IMG/VR virus record: IMGVR_UViG_3300007770_000785
Span: 1-35,419 of that record
Reading direction: 5' to 3' (one strand)
Length of the DNA: 35,419 nt
Source: a virus
Shown: positions 14,682 to 23,122 of the stretch, piece by piece
Layout: the number at the start of each line of letters is the position of its first letter
Position numbering within the stretch: position 1 is the first letter of the stretch
The notes under the pieces: model-generated
The model's input: only the letters and a program-made list of their open reading frames with translations
Databases searched by the model: none
What the model was told of the DNA's origin: nothing
Translations under genes and position numbers: made by a program

Positions 14682-15620
14682 GTGAATATTCTGTTTTTAG
14701 ATCCTGTCACCCTATCTTCGACGGCCACCCGGTATACGTATTATAACGGACTGTTTCTTGAATTACAAAAACAACACAACGTACACCATTATACTGGGGT
14801 TCCGCAAGATTTTGCTGAATTGGAAGGGAAAATCGGGTTCAAGGCCGATTATATCGTTTTTGGCCTAGGGTGGTTTAAGCACAAATACTATGGGCACATC
14901 AAGAATTTGAATATTCCAAGTGTATGCTTCCTGTTCAAACCACAGAATCAGTTGGCGGAAAAATTGGAATTCTGTCGAATCAACAATATTGATCTGATTT
15001 TAACGCCTGTGCCCGAAATGGAAAAATATGAGGAAATAAGTGGGGTACGTACCGAGTTATTTCCTTACGGATTTGATCCGCTGACGTTCAGCCCACGACC
15101 CATTGACATAAAATATGACATAGGGTTTAGCGGGGCACTTCACCAAAGTCAACATTATCCCAACGACGCGTTTCATGTGGAGAATTTACGTCCCAAGATT
15201 GGTGCCCTATTACAGCCCATGGAGGGTGTGCGCACTTTTTGGAAGTCTAGTGACGTTACGTCGACCGCCTATGTTCACGATATGAAGGAGTATGCCGCCA
15301 CAATCAACTCTTCTCGGATGTGGATTGCGACCCTCGCTGCCTATGGGGACGTGACCCCGCGTTTTTATGAGGTGCTTGGATCGGGTACTCTGCTATTTTG
15401 TCAACAGATTCCTGAAGCATACAAATTCTTGTTAAAGGACGGTATAAATTGTGTTACATTTAAGGACGACTTGAGCGACTTCGAAGAAAAAATACGATTT
15501 TATATAAATCATCCTGATGAAGCTGCGCGCATAGCACAGGTGGCTACGCAATTTTTCCACAACCATTGCACTTGGTCTGCTCGTGCTGGAGCTTTGTGCA
15601 AGCAATTGGCGGAATTGTAA
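14682..15620 (+). CDS. CgeB/YkvP-like glycosyltransferase
   Basis: A 312-residue GT-B-like protein beginning at GTG 14682, five bases after the methyltransferase stop. The C-terminal half includes YDIGFSGALHQ, SSRMWIATLAAYGDVTPRFYEVLGSGTLLFC and a final helix region, which match the pattern of the CgeB/YkvP group of glycosyltransferases, where the conserved E of RFYEVLG is in the donor site. The donor is unknown. No good ribosome binding site precedes the GTG, so translation may depend on coupling to the gene before. Confidence 0.75.
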   Translation: MNILFLDPVTLSSTATRYTYYNGLFLELQKQHNVHHYTGVPQDFAELEGKIGFKADYIVFGLGWFKHKYYGHIKNLNIPSVCFLFKPQNQLAEKLEFCRINNIDLILTPVPEMEKYEEISGVRTELFPYGFDPLTFSPRPIDIKYDIGFSGALHQSQHYPNDAFHVENLRPKIGALLQPMEGVRTFWKSSDVTSTAYVHDMKEYAATINSSRMWIATLAAYGDVTPRFYEVLGSGTLLFCQQIPEAYKFLLKDGINCVTFKDDLSDFEEKIRFYINHPDEAARIAQVATQFFHNHCTWSARAGALCKQLAEL

Positions 15621-15623
15621 CTC

Positions 15624-16319
15624 ATGCAATATATGAAGCATTATTCTAAGAAATTTCAAGCATTTAAGGCCCTCCTTGCCAAAGAGGATCCGATAATTTT
15701 AGAAATTGGAGCACACTATGGAGAGGATAGTCTCCGGTTCGCGGAGATATTTCGAAATCCTACCATCTATTGTTTCGAACCAGATCCAAGGAACATACAG
15801 ATCTTTAAGAAGCATGTTTCAAACTCCCGAATACAATTATTTCCGATCGCCCTTTCCGATAAAAAGGGAACTCTCCCATTTTATCCGAGCTATCAGCAAT
15901 GCGAAGACCTTGATGTTCCACAAAAATATGATTGGATTAGTCATGAAGATTATAATGATATGGCTCTTAATAGCTCAGGCGCCTCGTCTTTGAAGCGTGG
16001 CTACGAACACGCAGGCCCACCCATCGAAGTAAACGTCGAGAGATTTGATAGTTGGTATGTCCAGGCCAACTTGGGCAAGATCGACCTCATCTGGATAGAT
16101 GTACAGGGCGCCGAGAGGGAGGTTGTTGACGGTATGGGTGTTGAGATTAAAAATGTGAAGTATTTGTGGATAGAGTATGGTGAGTCAATTTACGAAGGCG
16201 CTATGACGCGTTCTGAGACTGTAGAGTTGTTTGGGAAAAAGGGTTTTGATGTCTTGGAAGGAATGTCCGACACCACCCCCAGTGGCGACATTATGTTTTA
16301 TAACAGGGAGTTGAGATGA
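15624..16319 (+). CDS. FkbM-family methyltransferase
   Basis: A 231-residue protein with LEIGAHYGED (residues 26-35) as the SAM-binding motif, CFEPDP (50-55) at the end of strand 2, and IDLIWIDVQGAE (153-164) as the metal/active region of FkbM methyltransferases. Members of this family O-methylate sugars and antibiotics. ATG 15633 (MKHYSKK) is an alternative start. Its stop overlaps the next gene as ATGA. Confidence 0.88.
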   Translation: MQYMKHYSKKFQAFKALLAKEDPIILEIGAHYGEDSLRFAEIFRNPTIYCFEPDPRNIQIFKKHVSNSRIQLFPIALSDKKGTLPFYPSYQQCEDLDVPQKYDWISHEDYNDMALNSSGASSLKRGYEHAGPPIEVNVERFDSWYVQANLGKIDLIWIDVQGAEREVVDGMGVEIKNVKYLWIEYGESIYEGAMTRSETVELFGKKGFDVLEGMSDTTPSGDIMFYNRELR

Positions 16320-17176
16320 CTGAAAATTTATTAGAGCTTATGGGGTATCATGAAAAGTGGCATGCCCAGATTCAGAGCCGCCGGCGCCCATACAAATACA
16401 ATACCAATGATTTCATAATAGGTGAGATATTTGAACGCCTTGAAATAACGAATGGTACTTTTGTAGAATTTGGCGCTTGGGATGGTTTGGTATTGTCTAA
16501 TACTCGCAAGTTGTTCGAGGAGGGCTGGGGAGGTCTCTTGATAGAGGCGGATCCTCACAAGTACGAGGAATTAAAAACCAATTATGAAAACTTCGATCGA
16601 GTGACTACTGTAAATTGTTTTGTTGACACTGAGGATAATTTAATTGATAAGGTGTTTACGGATCACTTGCAAGAAAATATAGACTTCTGTTCAATTGATA
16701 TTGATGGCCTTGATTTGGACATATTCGAGACTTTTGAGGTGAATCTCCCCAAGGTGGTGTGTATTGAGGGTGGCCAAGTTCTTCACCCTTTTCACCCTCG
16801 TATATCGTCCGACATCTCTGCTCACAATATACAACAAAGTTTATCTGTCATGAATGAAGCTTTTGAAACGAAAGGATATAAACTTTTGTGCACATATCAG
16901 GATTGTTTTTTCATAAAAGAGGAATATTATCATCTATTCAATGTAGATGAAGACCTGACCAACCAGTACGTTGACGGTCTCATGGCGCTCCCGCGCATTC
17001 CGTATTTAAAAAACATCCTTGATTCTCATGGGTTTAAGAACGGAATCATTGATCGGGCTATTGAGAACATCCCTCCTCTCCACCATGCAGCCCCGAAAGC
17101 TCAAAAAATGGCCTGGGTCGATGCACATTATTTACTGATTAAAGACAGACTAGAATTCATGAAGAATCCTGCATAG
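16316..17176 (+). CDS. FkbM-like methyltransferase, longer variant
   Basis: The 286-residue protein has TFVEFGAWDG (residues 48-57), LLIEADP (74-80) and FCSIDIDGLDLDIF (124-137), in the same order and spacing as the FkbM motifs but with DIDGLD in place of the DVEGAE type. It carries about 100 further residues at the C-terminus, ending in a helical basic region. It could methylate a sugar; the changed active-site motif leaves this open. It follows another FkbM gene directly, overlapping it by four bases. Confidence 0.78.
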   Translation: MTENLLELMGYHEKWHAQIQSRRRPYKYNTNDFIIGEIFERLEITNGTFVEFGAWDGLVLSNTRKLFEEGWGGLLIEADPHKYEELKTNYENFDRVTTVNCFVDTEDNLIDKVFTDHLQENIDFCSIDIDGLDLDIFETFEVNLPKVVCIEGGQVLHPFHPRISSDISAHNIQQSLSVMNEAFETKGYKLLCTYQDCFFIKEEYYHLFNVDEDLTNQYVDGLMALPRIPYLKNILDSHGFKNGIIDRAIENIPPLHHAAPKAQKMAWVDAHYLLIKDRLEFMKNPA

Positions 17177-17178
17177 TT

Positions 17179-18015
17179 ATGATAGTTGTCAAACTCACCA
17201 ATGGCCTAGGGAATAACTTCTTTCAATTTATTGCGGCCAAACAGATGGCGATTGCGCATTCTCAAGAATTGGCGCTTTATTGTCAGGAGGGGTATTATGG
17301 CATCGAGATTATGGAAGCATTGGGGATAAAGGTTTTAACTAAAAACCCCCTTTCAGGCGGCCGCGCTGTCAACGTAAACGACGACAACTACTCTTATTGG
17401 TTGGCTGCAGCCGAGCGTCCGCCTAACTTGATGCTTAATGGATATTTCGAAAATTACAAGTATTATGTTGATTCACTTGCGGAGATAGGGGGCTGGTTTC
17501 CCTCCGTCGATAAGCGACCTTCGGAAGACATGGTGCTTCATTTGCGAGCAGGCGATCGCCTTCTTTACAAAAGCACCTTCTCTCACCGCACCCGCGTGGA
17601 GACATACTTGGAGGGTCTTTCACAATTTGAGTTTGAAAATCTACATATTGTAACAGACATGCCTCGCTGGGGTCATTATACTGCTGAGGAGATCGAAGAG
17701 ATGAATGTACACTGCCCTGTGCCACAAGAGGTCCGCGTTGATTCACAATCGTCTGCAGATTATTTTAATTCCTTCGTCGACGGCCTCGCTTATCACAATC
17801 CAATTGTTACGCGGAGATCGATTTTTGAGGACTTTAATTTTATGAGAAGTTTTGATAAAATAATGATACAACACAGTACCTTGGCGTGGTGGGCCGCAGT
17901 ATTAAGTGATGCTAGTTCGGTTGGCGTTTACGGTCCGTGGCGCCCATGGAAAGGAAAAAGTAACAAGAATTTGAGTAACATCGGTCTTGAAGGGTGGTTC
18001 CAGTGGGGAAATTAA
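17179..18015 (+). CDS. GT11-like alpha-fucosyltransferase
   Basis: The 278-residue protein starts IVVKLTNGLGNNFFQF (GLGN motif at residues 9-12, as in GLGNQMFQYA of alpha-1,2-fucosyltransferases), has HLRAGD at 121-126 (the HxRxGD GDP-fucose binding motif) and QHSTLAWWAAVLSD at 231-244 (matching the SNSTFSWWGAWL motif). These three together place it in family GT11 or close to it. GDP-L-fucose is the expected donor, and the two genes that make this donor follow at once. It is a soluble protein. There is no clear Shine-Dalgarno sequence before ATG 17179. Confidence 0.78.
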   Translation: MIVVKLTNGLGNNFFQFIAAKQMAIAHSQELALYCQEGYYGIEIMEALGIKVLTKNPLSGGRAVNVNDDNYSYWLAAAERPPNLMLNGYFENYKYYVDSLAEIGGWFPSVDKRPSEDMVLHLRAGDRLLYKSTFSHRTRVETYLEGLSQFEFENLHIVTDMPRWGHYTAEEIEEMNVHCPVPQEVRVDSQSSADYFNSFVDGLAYHNPIVTRRSIFEDFNFMRSFDKIMIQHSTLAWWAAVLSDASSVGVYGPWRPWKGKSNKNLSNIGLEGWFQWGN

Positions 18016-18016
18016 C

Positions 18017-18949
18017 ATGAGTGAGGAAAAGATATTGGTAACCGGGGGCACCGGTATGGTGGGAGTAGCCCTACAACAAGAGTTGCCTCAGGCGCAATTT
18101 TTGAGTTCCAAGTCTTGCGATCTAATAAGTGCGTCCGCAACAGAAGCTCTTTTCGAACAACGGGAGATAGAAAGAATTATACACCTAGCTGCTAAGGTGG
18201 GAGGTATCAAGGCAAATTCTGATAATTTGGCAACATTTTGCTACGAAAATAGTATGATAAACAACAACCTGTTCCATACAGCGCAAAAACATGGCGTCAA
18301 GAAGATCCTCTCTTTGTTGAGCACTTGCGTGTATCCAGACATTGCGTCGTATCCACTCACTGAGAAACAAATACACAATGGACCTCCTCACTCTTCCAAC
18401 TATGCTTACGCATATGCCAAGCGCATGTTGGATGTACAATCACGAGCCTATCGTGATCAATATGGATGCAACTATGTTACTGCAGTCCCCAATAATCTTT
18501 TTGGAGAAAATGATAACTTTGATCTGGAGAATTCTCATGTCATACCTGCCATTATCCGGAAAGTGTACGAGGCTAAGCAAAGCGGGGGAGATGTACTTTT
18601 GTGGGGCGACGGAACGCCCTTGAGAGAGTTTACATATACCCCTGATTTGGCGAAAATTCTACATTTTTTGCTTGAAAATTATGACGATCCAACCCCTATT
18701 AACATTGGCAATACTATAGAAATAGAGATAAAGAGTGTGGCCATCTTGATCGCGGAAATATTTGATTTTAAAGGGGAATTGAAGTGGGACGCCACAAAAC
18801 CTAAAGGTCAATTTCGTAAGCCTGCAGATAATTCGAAATTACTAAAACTCGGATGGTCAACTGATGATTACACCCCCTTCCCAGAGGCTCTTGAAAATAC
18901 ATGTCTTTGGTTTGCACATAATTATCCGAAAGTTAGGGGCGTTGTATGA
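18017..18949 (+). CDS. fcl: GDP-L-fucose synthase
   Basis: A 310-residue short-chain dehydrogenase/epimerase. TGGTGMVG (residues 9-16) binds NADP, STCVYP contains Cys104 at the place of the catalytic cysteine of E. coli Fcl, and YAYAK gives Tyr131 and Lys135. The enzyme makes GDP-L-fucose from GDP-4-keto-6-deoxymannose by epimerising C3 and C5 and reducing C4. The E. coli enzyme has 321 residues. ATG 18017 lies just after the previous stop; an upstream in-frame start at 17987 would overlap the fucosyltransferase. It overlaps gmd by four bases. Confidence 0.92.
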   Translation: MSEEKILVTGGTGMVGVALQQELPQAQFLSSKSCDLISASATEALFEQREIERIIHLAAKVGGIKANSDNLATFCYENSMINNNLFHTAQKHGVKKILSLLSTCVYPDIASYPLTEKQIHNGPPHSSNYAYAYAKRMLDVQSRAYRDQYGCNYVTAVPNNLFGENDNFDLENSHVIPAIIRKVYEAKQSGGDVLLWGDGTPLREFTYTPDLAKILHFLLENYDDPTPINIGNTIEIEIKSVAILIAEIFDFKGELKWDATKPKGQFRKPADNSKLLKLGWSTDDYTPFPEALENTCLWFAHNYPKVRGVV

Positions 18950-19923
18950 AGACTGCGTTAATAACTGGAATCACAGGTCAAGATGGTTCCTATTTGGCTG
19001 AACTATTGTTGTCCAAGAACTACCGTGTTATAGGGCTTAAAAGGAGGACATCATCTATATCTACCGACCGCGTGGACGGTGTCTATGACCATCCAAACTT
19101 TAAGATGGAATATTTTAACTTTCATGATACTGGTGTTTTTTACCGCATCTTACAAACTTACAAGCCAGAAGAGGTTTATAATTTAGGCGCACAATCTCAT
19201 GTTCGAGTTTCTTTTGATGTTCCGGAGGAGACGGTAGCAACCATTGCTATGGGTACAACTCGACTATTGGAGGCGATTAGAAACGTAGACCCTACTATCA
19301 AGTTTTATCAAGCATCTTCGTCAGAAATGTTTGGCGACAATCCGACAGTCCCGCAAGACGAGTTAACAGCACTTATGCCCGCAAGCCCATATGCTTGCGC
19401 TAAAGTTTTTGCCCATAACTTGGTTAGAAATTACAGACAATCTTACGGTCTGTTCGCGTGTTCGGGAATATTGTTTAATCACGAGTCTCCTCGCCGCGGC
19501 GAAACGTTTGTGACTCGCAAAATCACCATTGCTGCAGCACGTATCAAGCTGGGCCTCCAAGAGACGCTTTATTTGGGAAATTTAGACGCTAAGCGTGACT
19601 GGGGTTTTGCAGGAGATTACGTGGAGGCGATGTGGCTTATGTTACAAAAAGATAAACCAAACGATTATGTTATTGCAACCGGCGAGACGCATACGGTTAG
19701 AGAATTTCTGCAGGAAGTTTTTGCACACGCCGAGTTGGATGTGGACAAACATGTGGAGATTGATCAACGCCTATATCGCCCACACGAAGTCCCTGTGTTG
19801 CTGGGGGATCCTGCGAAAGCGCTAAAAGAGTTGGCGTGGTCTCCTAAGATAAAATTTAATGAACTTGCTGAGTTGATGTATACTGAAGACTTGGAAAGAG
19901 TAAAGAGGAGTATAAATGACTGA
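18946..19923 (+). CDS. gmd: GDP-mannose 4,6-dehydratase
   Basis: The 325-residue protein has the typical Gmd start ALITGITGQDGSYLAELL (NADP loop TGITGQDG at 7-14), GLKRRTSS, the catalytic SSSE at 124-127 and YACAK with Tyr149 and Lys153, and NHESPRRGETFVTRKI of the substrate site. It converts GDP-D-mannose to GDP-4-keto-6-deoxy-D-mannose, the first step toward GDP-L-fucose. It is slightly shorter than the usual 345-370 residues. The order fcl-gmd, next to a fucosyltransferase, gives a complete local route from GDP-mannose to fucosylated product. The next gene overlaps by eight bases. Confidence 0.96.
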   Translation: MKTALITGITGQDGSYLAELLLSKNYRVIGLKRRTSSISTDRVDGVYDHPNFKMEYFNFHDTGVFYRILQTYKPEEVYNLGAQSHVRVSFDVPEETVATIAMGTTRLLEAIRNVDPTIKFYQASSSEMFGDNPTVPQDELTALMPASPYACAKVFAHNLVRNYRQSYGLFACSGILFNHESPRRGETFVTRKITIAAARIKLGLQETLYLGNLDAKRDWGFAGDYVEAMWLMLQKDKPNDYVIATGETHTVREFLQEVFAHAELDVDKHVEIDQRLYRPHEVPVLLGDPAKALKELAWSPKIKFNELAELMYTEDLERVKRSIND

Positions 19924-20503
19924 CACGAGAGATTTGAAAATTGATATAGTGCGCGGTGACGTTGTGATTGATTGCGGCGCGAACGTTGGGGTGGTTACTC
20001 AACACTTTCGACGCTTAGGTGCAACTGTATATGCTTTTGAACCGAATCCCCACGCGTTCATTGCTTTGGACATGAATTTTGCAAATGACCCAAATGTATT
20101 TTGCTTGAAAAAGGGGGTTGCGTCTCCCGAGCAAGCCGGCCCTGGAAAGTTGTTTCTGCACGAATACGCTGAGACCGATCAGTTAACCTATTCTACCGGG
20201 TCTTCAATTAACCCCGACAAGGGAAATGTTGATGTCAATAACTATTTAGAGATAGAATTGATAGATTTGTGCAAGTTTATTAAGGACTTGGGAGTTCCCA
20301 TAAAGGTGCTGAAGATCGACATCGAGGGGGCTGAAATAGAGTTGTTAAATGCCCTTATTGATCAAGGCCTTACTTCAGTAATAGAACATATTTTTGTGGA
20401 AACTCATGAAAAAAAGATTCCATCCTTACGCACGCCGTTAGAGTTACTAAAAGAAAAGATAGAAGAGAAAAACATCACAAACATTGATTTAACGTGGCGG
20501 TAG
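19916..20503 (+). CDS. FkbM-family methyltransferase, short
   Basis: A 195-residue protein with VIDCGANVGVVT (residues 17-28), YAFEPNP (39-45) and KVLKIDIEGAE (130-140), all clear FkbM motifs. GAGGAG lies a few bases before ATG 19916, which overlaps the end of gmd. It is the third FkbM-type gene in the island and the last before a 111-base gap. A sugar O-methyl transfer is the likely reaction. Confidence 0.88.
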   Translation: MTDTRDLKIDIVRGDVVIDCGANVGVVTQHFRRLGATVYAFEPNPHAFIALDMNFANDPNVFCLKKGVASPEQAGPGKLFLHEYAETDQLTYSTGSSINPDKGNVDVNNYLEIELIDLCKFIKDLGVPIKVLKIDIEGAEIELLNALIDQGLTSVIEHIFVETHEKKIPSLRTPLELLKEKIEEKNITNIDLTWR

Positions 20504-20548
20504 CCTTGGCATCTCCGGTCGCCTTATCCGTACACCCTCAGATATAGT

Positions 20549-20577
20549 TTAAAATTACACACATTATGCATTATAAT
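20549..20577 (+). promoter_or_regulatory. Candidate sigma70-type promoter inside the island
   Basis: TTAAAA (20549-20554) and a perfect TATAAT (20572-20577) are separated by 17 bases. It lies in the only sizeable gap of the carbohydrate island (20504-20614) and points to the membrane protein, epimerase and dehydrogenase genes. AT-rich gaps give such matches by chance, so this is moderate support. Confidence 0.45.
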
Positions 20578-20614
20578 TAACAGTGTAGCAAGCACTCGAA
20601 CACAGGACTTAATT

Positions 20615-20839
20615 TTGGTACAGAGAAGAAGGCATATAGCGAAAACGATCACCTGGAGAATCATAGCAACTAGTACGACGATGTGGTTCACATGGCTTGT
20701 AACTAGGGATTGGTCGGTGGCCACGAGTGTTGGCGCCTTTAACGTATTCGCAAAATTAATCCTATACTATCTTCATGAGAGGGCGTGGTACCAATTTGAT
20801 TTTGGAGTCCAATCGAGGAGAAGGAGGGAACGGAAATGA
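20615..20839 (+). CDS. DUF2061 family small membrane protein
   Basis: A 74-residue protein with the DUF2061 pattern: a basic start then KTITWRIIATSTTMW, a first membrane segment to about residue 30, a second hydrophobic segment, and the hallmark ending KLILYYLHERAWYQF. It is expected to have two transmembrane helices in the inner membrane; the function of the family is not known. The only fitting start is TTG 20615, with AGGA at 20604-20607 seven bases upstream. Its last codons overlap the epimerase start by four bases. Confidence 0.85.
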   Translation: MVQRRRHIAKTITWRIIATSTTMWFTWLVTRDWSVATSVGAFNVFAKLILYYLHERAWYQFDFGVQSRRRRERK

Positions 20840-21714
20840 GAGCACTCATAACTGGACATTTAGGTTACATTGGCGGCCACCTCGCCAGGGAACTGAAGAA
20901 ACAAGGCCATGCCATTTGCGGAATTGATCTGAAAGAGGGGCAGGATTTACTAGATGGCATTCCTGAGAGAATAAGACAGTTTGCTCCAGATGTTGTTTTT
21001 CATCTGGCCGCCATACCCCGCGTTGCGTATAGTGTGGAAAACCCCCTGCACGTTATGAAGAACAACATTGTCTCAACCTCAATAGTCCTTGATTATGCCC
21101 GCCAGAACAACACGCCTGTTATTTACAGCAGTTCGTCCTCGGTAATCGGGAACGGCGATGGTCCTGCTAGCCCATACGCTCTTTCCAAACACGTTGGGGA
21201 GGTGGAGAGCCTTTTGTATCATAAACTCTATGGACTTAAGACTGTTGCATTAAGGTATTTCAATGTATACTCATATGATCAGACGGCTGAAAACGAGTAT
21301 GCTACAGTTGTGTGTAACTGGAAAAAATTCATAACAGAGGGCAAAACTCCCTTTATAACCGGCGACGGAGAGCAAAGAAGGGATATGACACATGTAAGTG
21401 ACATTGTTTCGGCGAATATCTTTTGTGCCAAGAATCTGGACAATGAAAGTTTGTGGGGTCAGTGGTACGACGTAGGCTCGGGGGACAATATTAGTCTTAA
21501 TGAACTAAAAGAGATTGTACTGCAATTGGATTGTTTTCCGAATCAAAAGTTTGAATATATTGCTCCACGTCCTGGCGATGTGATGCTAACGCGCGCCGAC
21601 ACTAGCAAGTTTGAACAGCATGGTTGGCACAGCGACGTGCGATTGAGGGAGGGCCTAACAGATATTTATCGTAGGCTAGCGCAAGAGATTGGCCCAGCCG
21701 TCAGAGGAAGGTAG
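20836..21714 (+). CDS. NAD-dependent UDP-sugar 4-epimerase-like protein
   Basis: A 292-residue extended SDR protein with TGHLGYIG (residues 7-14), HLAAIPRV, SSSSSVIG at the catalytic Ser position, and YALSK with Tyr114 and Lys118. RYFNVYS and the later RRDMTHVSDIV match UDP-glucose or UDP-N-acetylglucosamine 4-epimerases (GalE/WbpP group). The exact substrate cannot be read from sequence. GGAGGG lies before ATG 20836. The dehydrogenase gene starts one base after its stop, which suggests the two act on linked UDP-sugars. Confidence 0.85.
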   Translation: MRALITGHLGYIGGHLARELKKQGHAICGIDLKEGQDLLDGIPERIRQFAPDVVFHLAAIPRVAYSVENPLHVMKNNIVSTSIVLDYARQNNTPVIYSSSSSVIGNGDGPASPYALSKHVGEVESLLYHKLYGLKTVALRYFNVYSYDQTAENEYATVVCNWKKFITEGKTPFITGDGEQRRDMTHVSDIVSANIFCAKNLDNESLWGQWYDVGSGDNISLNELKEIVLQLDCFPNQKFEYIAPRPGDVMLTRADTSKFEQHGWHSDVRLREGLTDIYRRLAQEIGPAVRGR

Positions 21715-22602
21715 GTGAACAAAAAGTACAACATAGGGATTATTGGCAACGGGTTTGTTGGTTCTGCGGTCGCGTATGGTTTTTCACCTCAATGCGGTTA
21801 TGACGCAAATGTTCGAATTTACGACAAACAGCAAGAAAAATCAAATTGCTCTTTAGAGGAAACGGTTAATGAATCAGACTTTATTTTCTTATCCGTTCCG
21901 ACGCCATCAAATCAAGATGGCTCGATTCACTTGGGGATCATAGAGACAGCGCTGGCCGAAATCAATGATGCCAAGGTTGACACTAAAAAGGAGAATGTAG
22001 TACTGATAAGATCTACGGTCGTTCCCGGCACTACTCGAAAATTGGCAAAGAAGTATCCACGTCTAAATTTGGTGTTTAATCCGGAGTTTCTTACCGAGAG
22101 GTCTGCGAAGTTTGATTTTATAAACCAATCGAGGTTTATAATAGGTGGTTGCAGTTATATGCCTGACACTCCCCGATGGGAAACTGCTGCCGTTGCGAAC
22201 TTATTCAAGCATAGGTTTGGGAATTCAACCCCCGTTGTTATGTGTGATTATGAGACTGCGGAGATTATCAAGTATATGAATAACTGCTTTTTTGCTCTAA
22301 AAGTTTCTTTCTTGAATGAGATGAGAATGTTAGCGGAGAAAAGTAATGTTGATTGGGACGTTGCGGTGGATGGTTTTGTTAGAGATGGTCGCGTCGGCCA
22401 CTCCCATCTCCAGGTTCCAGGCCCTGATGGAAAATTTGGTTTTGGGGGCTCTTGTTTCCCAAAGGACTTGCGGGCAATAATCCAGTTTGGCGAAGAAAAC
22501 GAAGTTGATATGAAGACGCTCAAGGCGGCTTGGGAAACAAATTTAATAGTACGTCCTGAGAGGGACTGGGAAAAACTTAAAGGACGATCAGTCATTGAAT
22601 AA
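21715..22602 (+). CDS. UDP-glucose/GDP-mannose dehydrogenase-like protein, lacking C-terminal domain
   Basis: The 295-residue protein starts with GTG 21715 (AGGTAG upstream). It has the NAD loop GIIGNGFVGSA (residues 8-18), FNPEFLTE (121-128), EIIKYMNNCFFALK (183-196) with Lys186 and Asn190, and FGFGGSCFPKD (241-251) with catalytic Cys247. These mark the NAD-binding and central helical domains of UDP-glucose 6-dehydrogenase. Family members usually have about 390-450 residues; here the third domain, which completes the UDP-sugar site, is absent, and the DNA downstream encodes an unrelated small gene. It may work as a short form, use another partner, or act on a smaller substrate. Confidence 0.85.
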   Translation: MNKKYNIGIIGNGFVGSAVAYGFSPQCGYDANVRIYDKQQEKSNCSLEETVNESDFIFLSVPTPSNQDGSIHLGIIETALAEINDAKVDTKKENVVLIRSTVVPGTTRKLAKKYPRLNLVFNPEFLTERSAKFDFINQSRFIIGGCSYMPDTPRWETAAVANLFKHRFGNSTPVVMCDYETAEIIKYMNNCFFALKVSFLNEMRMLAEKSNVDWDVAVDGFVRDGRVGHSHLQVPGPDGKFGFGGSCFPKDLRAIIQFGEENEVDMKTLKAAWETNLIVRPERDWEKLKGRSVIE

Positions 22603-22617
22603 AAGGAGAAATACAAA

Positions 22618-22857
22618 ATGACAACAAAGAACAACGATAAGCAGTTATCAGATCAGGCTCTAGGCGCCATCATGATGGCCCTTCAGAAATCTTTGCTAGA
22701 ACAGAGCGATATCGTACCTACTCTGAAGGACATGAAATTTCGTGAATCAGAGATGGGCCTGGTGGTTATGAATCCGCCTTTGGTGAAATTCGAATATGAG
22801 GAGATTCCTGAAGAAGAGTTAGAGGCGATGACGACCTCCGAAACTGAAGACGAATAG
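22618..22857 (+). CDS. Small acidic protein of unknown function
   Basis: A 79-residue protein with a good ribosome binding site (AAGGAG at 22603-22608). It has helical N-terminal residues and a very acidic C-terminal tail (EYEEIPEEELEAM and on to DE). No family is recognised. It begins the small gene group that leads to the late sigma factor, and the next gene starts at a GTG one base after its stop. Confidence 0.7.
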   Translation: MTTKNNDKQLSDQALGAIMMALQKSLLEQSDIVPTLKDMKFRESEMGLVVMNPPLVKFEYEEIPEEELEAMTTSETEDE

Positions 22858-22858
22858 A

Positions 22859-23122
22859 GTGCCAAAGTACTTGTACAAGTGCGCGACTTGCACTGAAACC
22901 CGGGAAGAATTTCATTCTATCAAAATAACCTTGACTGACTGTAACATTTGTATTGCGAATAACATATCTGGCTCCCTCCAGCGTGTCCCCAGTCAGATTC
23001 TAGCGATTACTTCAAAAAGTAGTGATGGCAGACTTGTAAGGGATTACATAAGGGACACGAAAGAAGACGTTAAGGAATATAAGAAAGAGTTGACGGCCAA
23101 GGGGGTGCCCGGTGTTGAGTAG
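22859..23122 (+). CDS. FmdB-like zinc-ribbon protein
   Basis: An 87-residue protein starting with GTG. The start MPKYLYKCATCTETREEFHSI closely follows the pattern of the FmdB/CxxC_CxxC_SSSS zinc-ribbon family, with Cys8-x2-Cys11 and a second pair in DCNIC. The rest is polar and charged. Such small zinc ribbons are often thought to be regulatory, but no activity is proven. It overlaps the next gene by eleven bases and lies two genes before the sigma factor. Confidence 0.75.
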   Translation: MPKYLYKCATCTETREEFHSIKITLTDCNICIANNISGSLQRVPSQILAITSKSSDGRLVRDYIRDTKEDVKEYKKELTAKGVPGVE

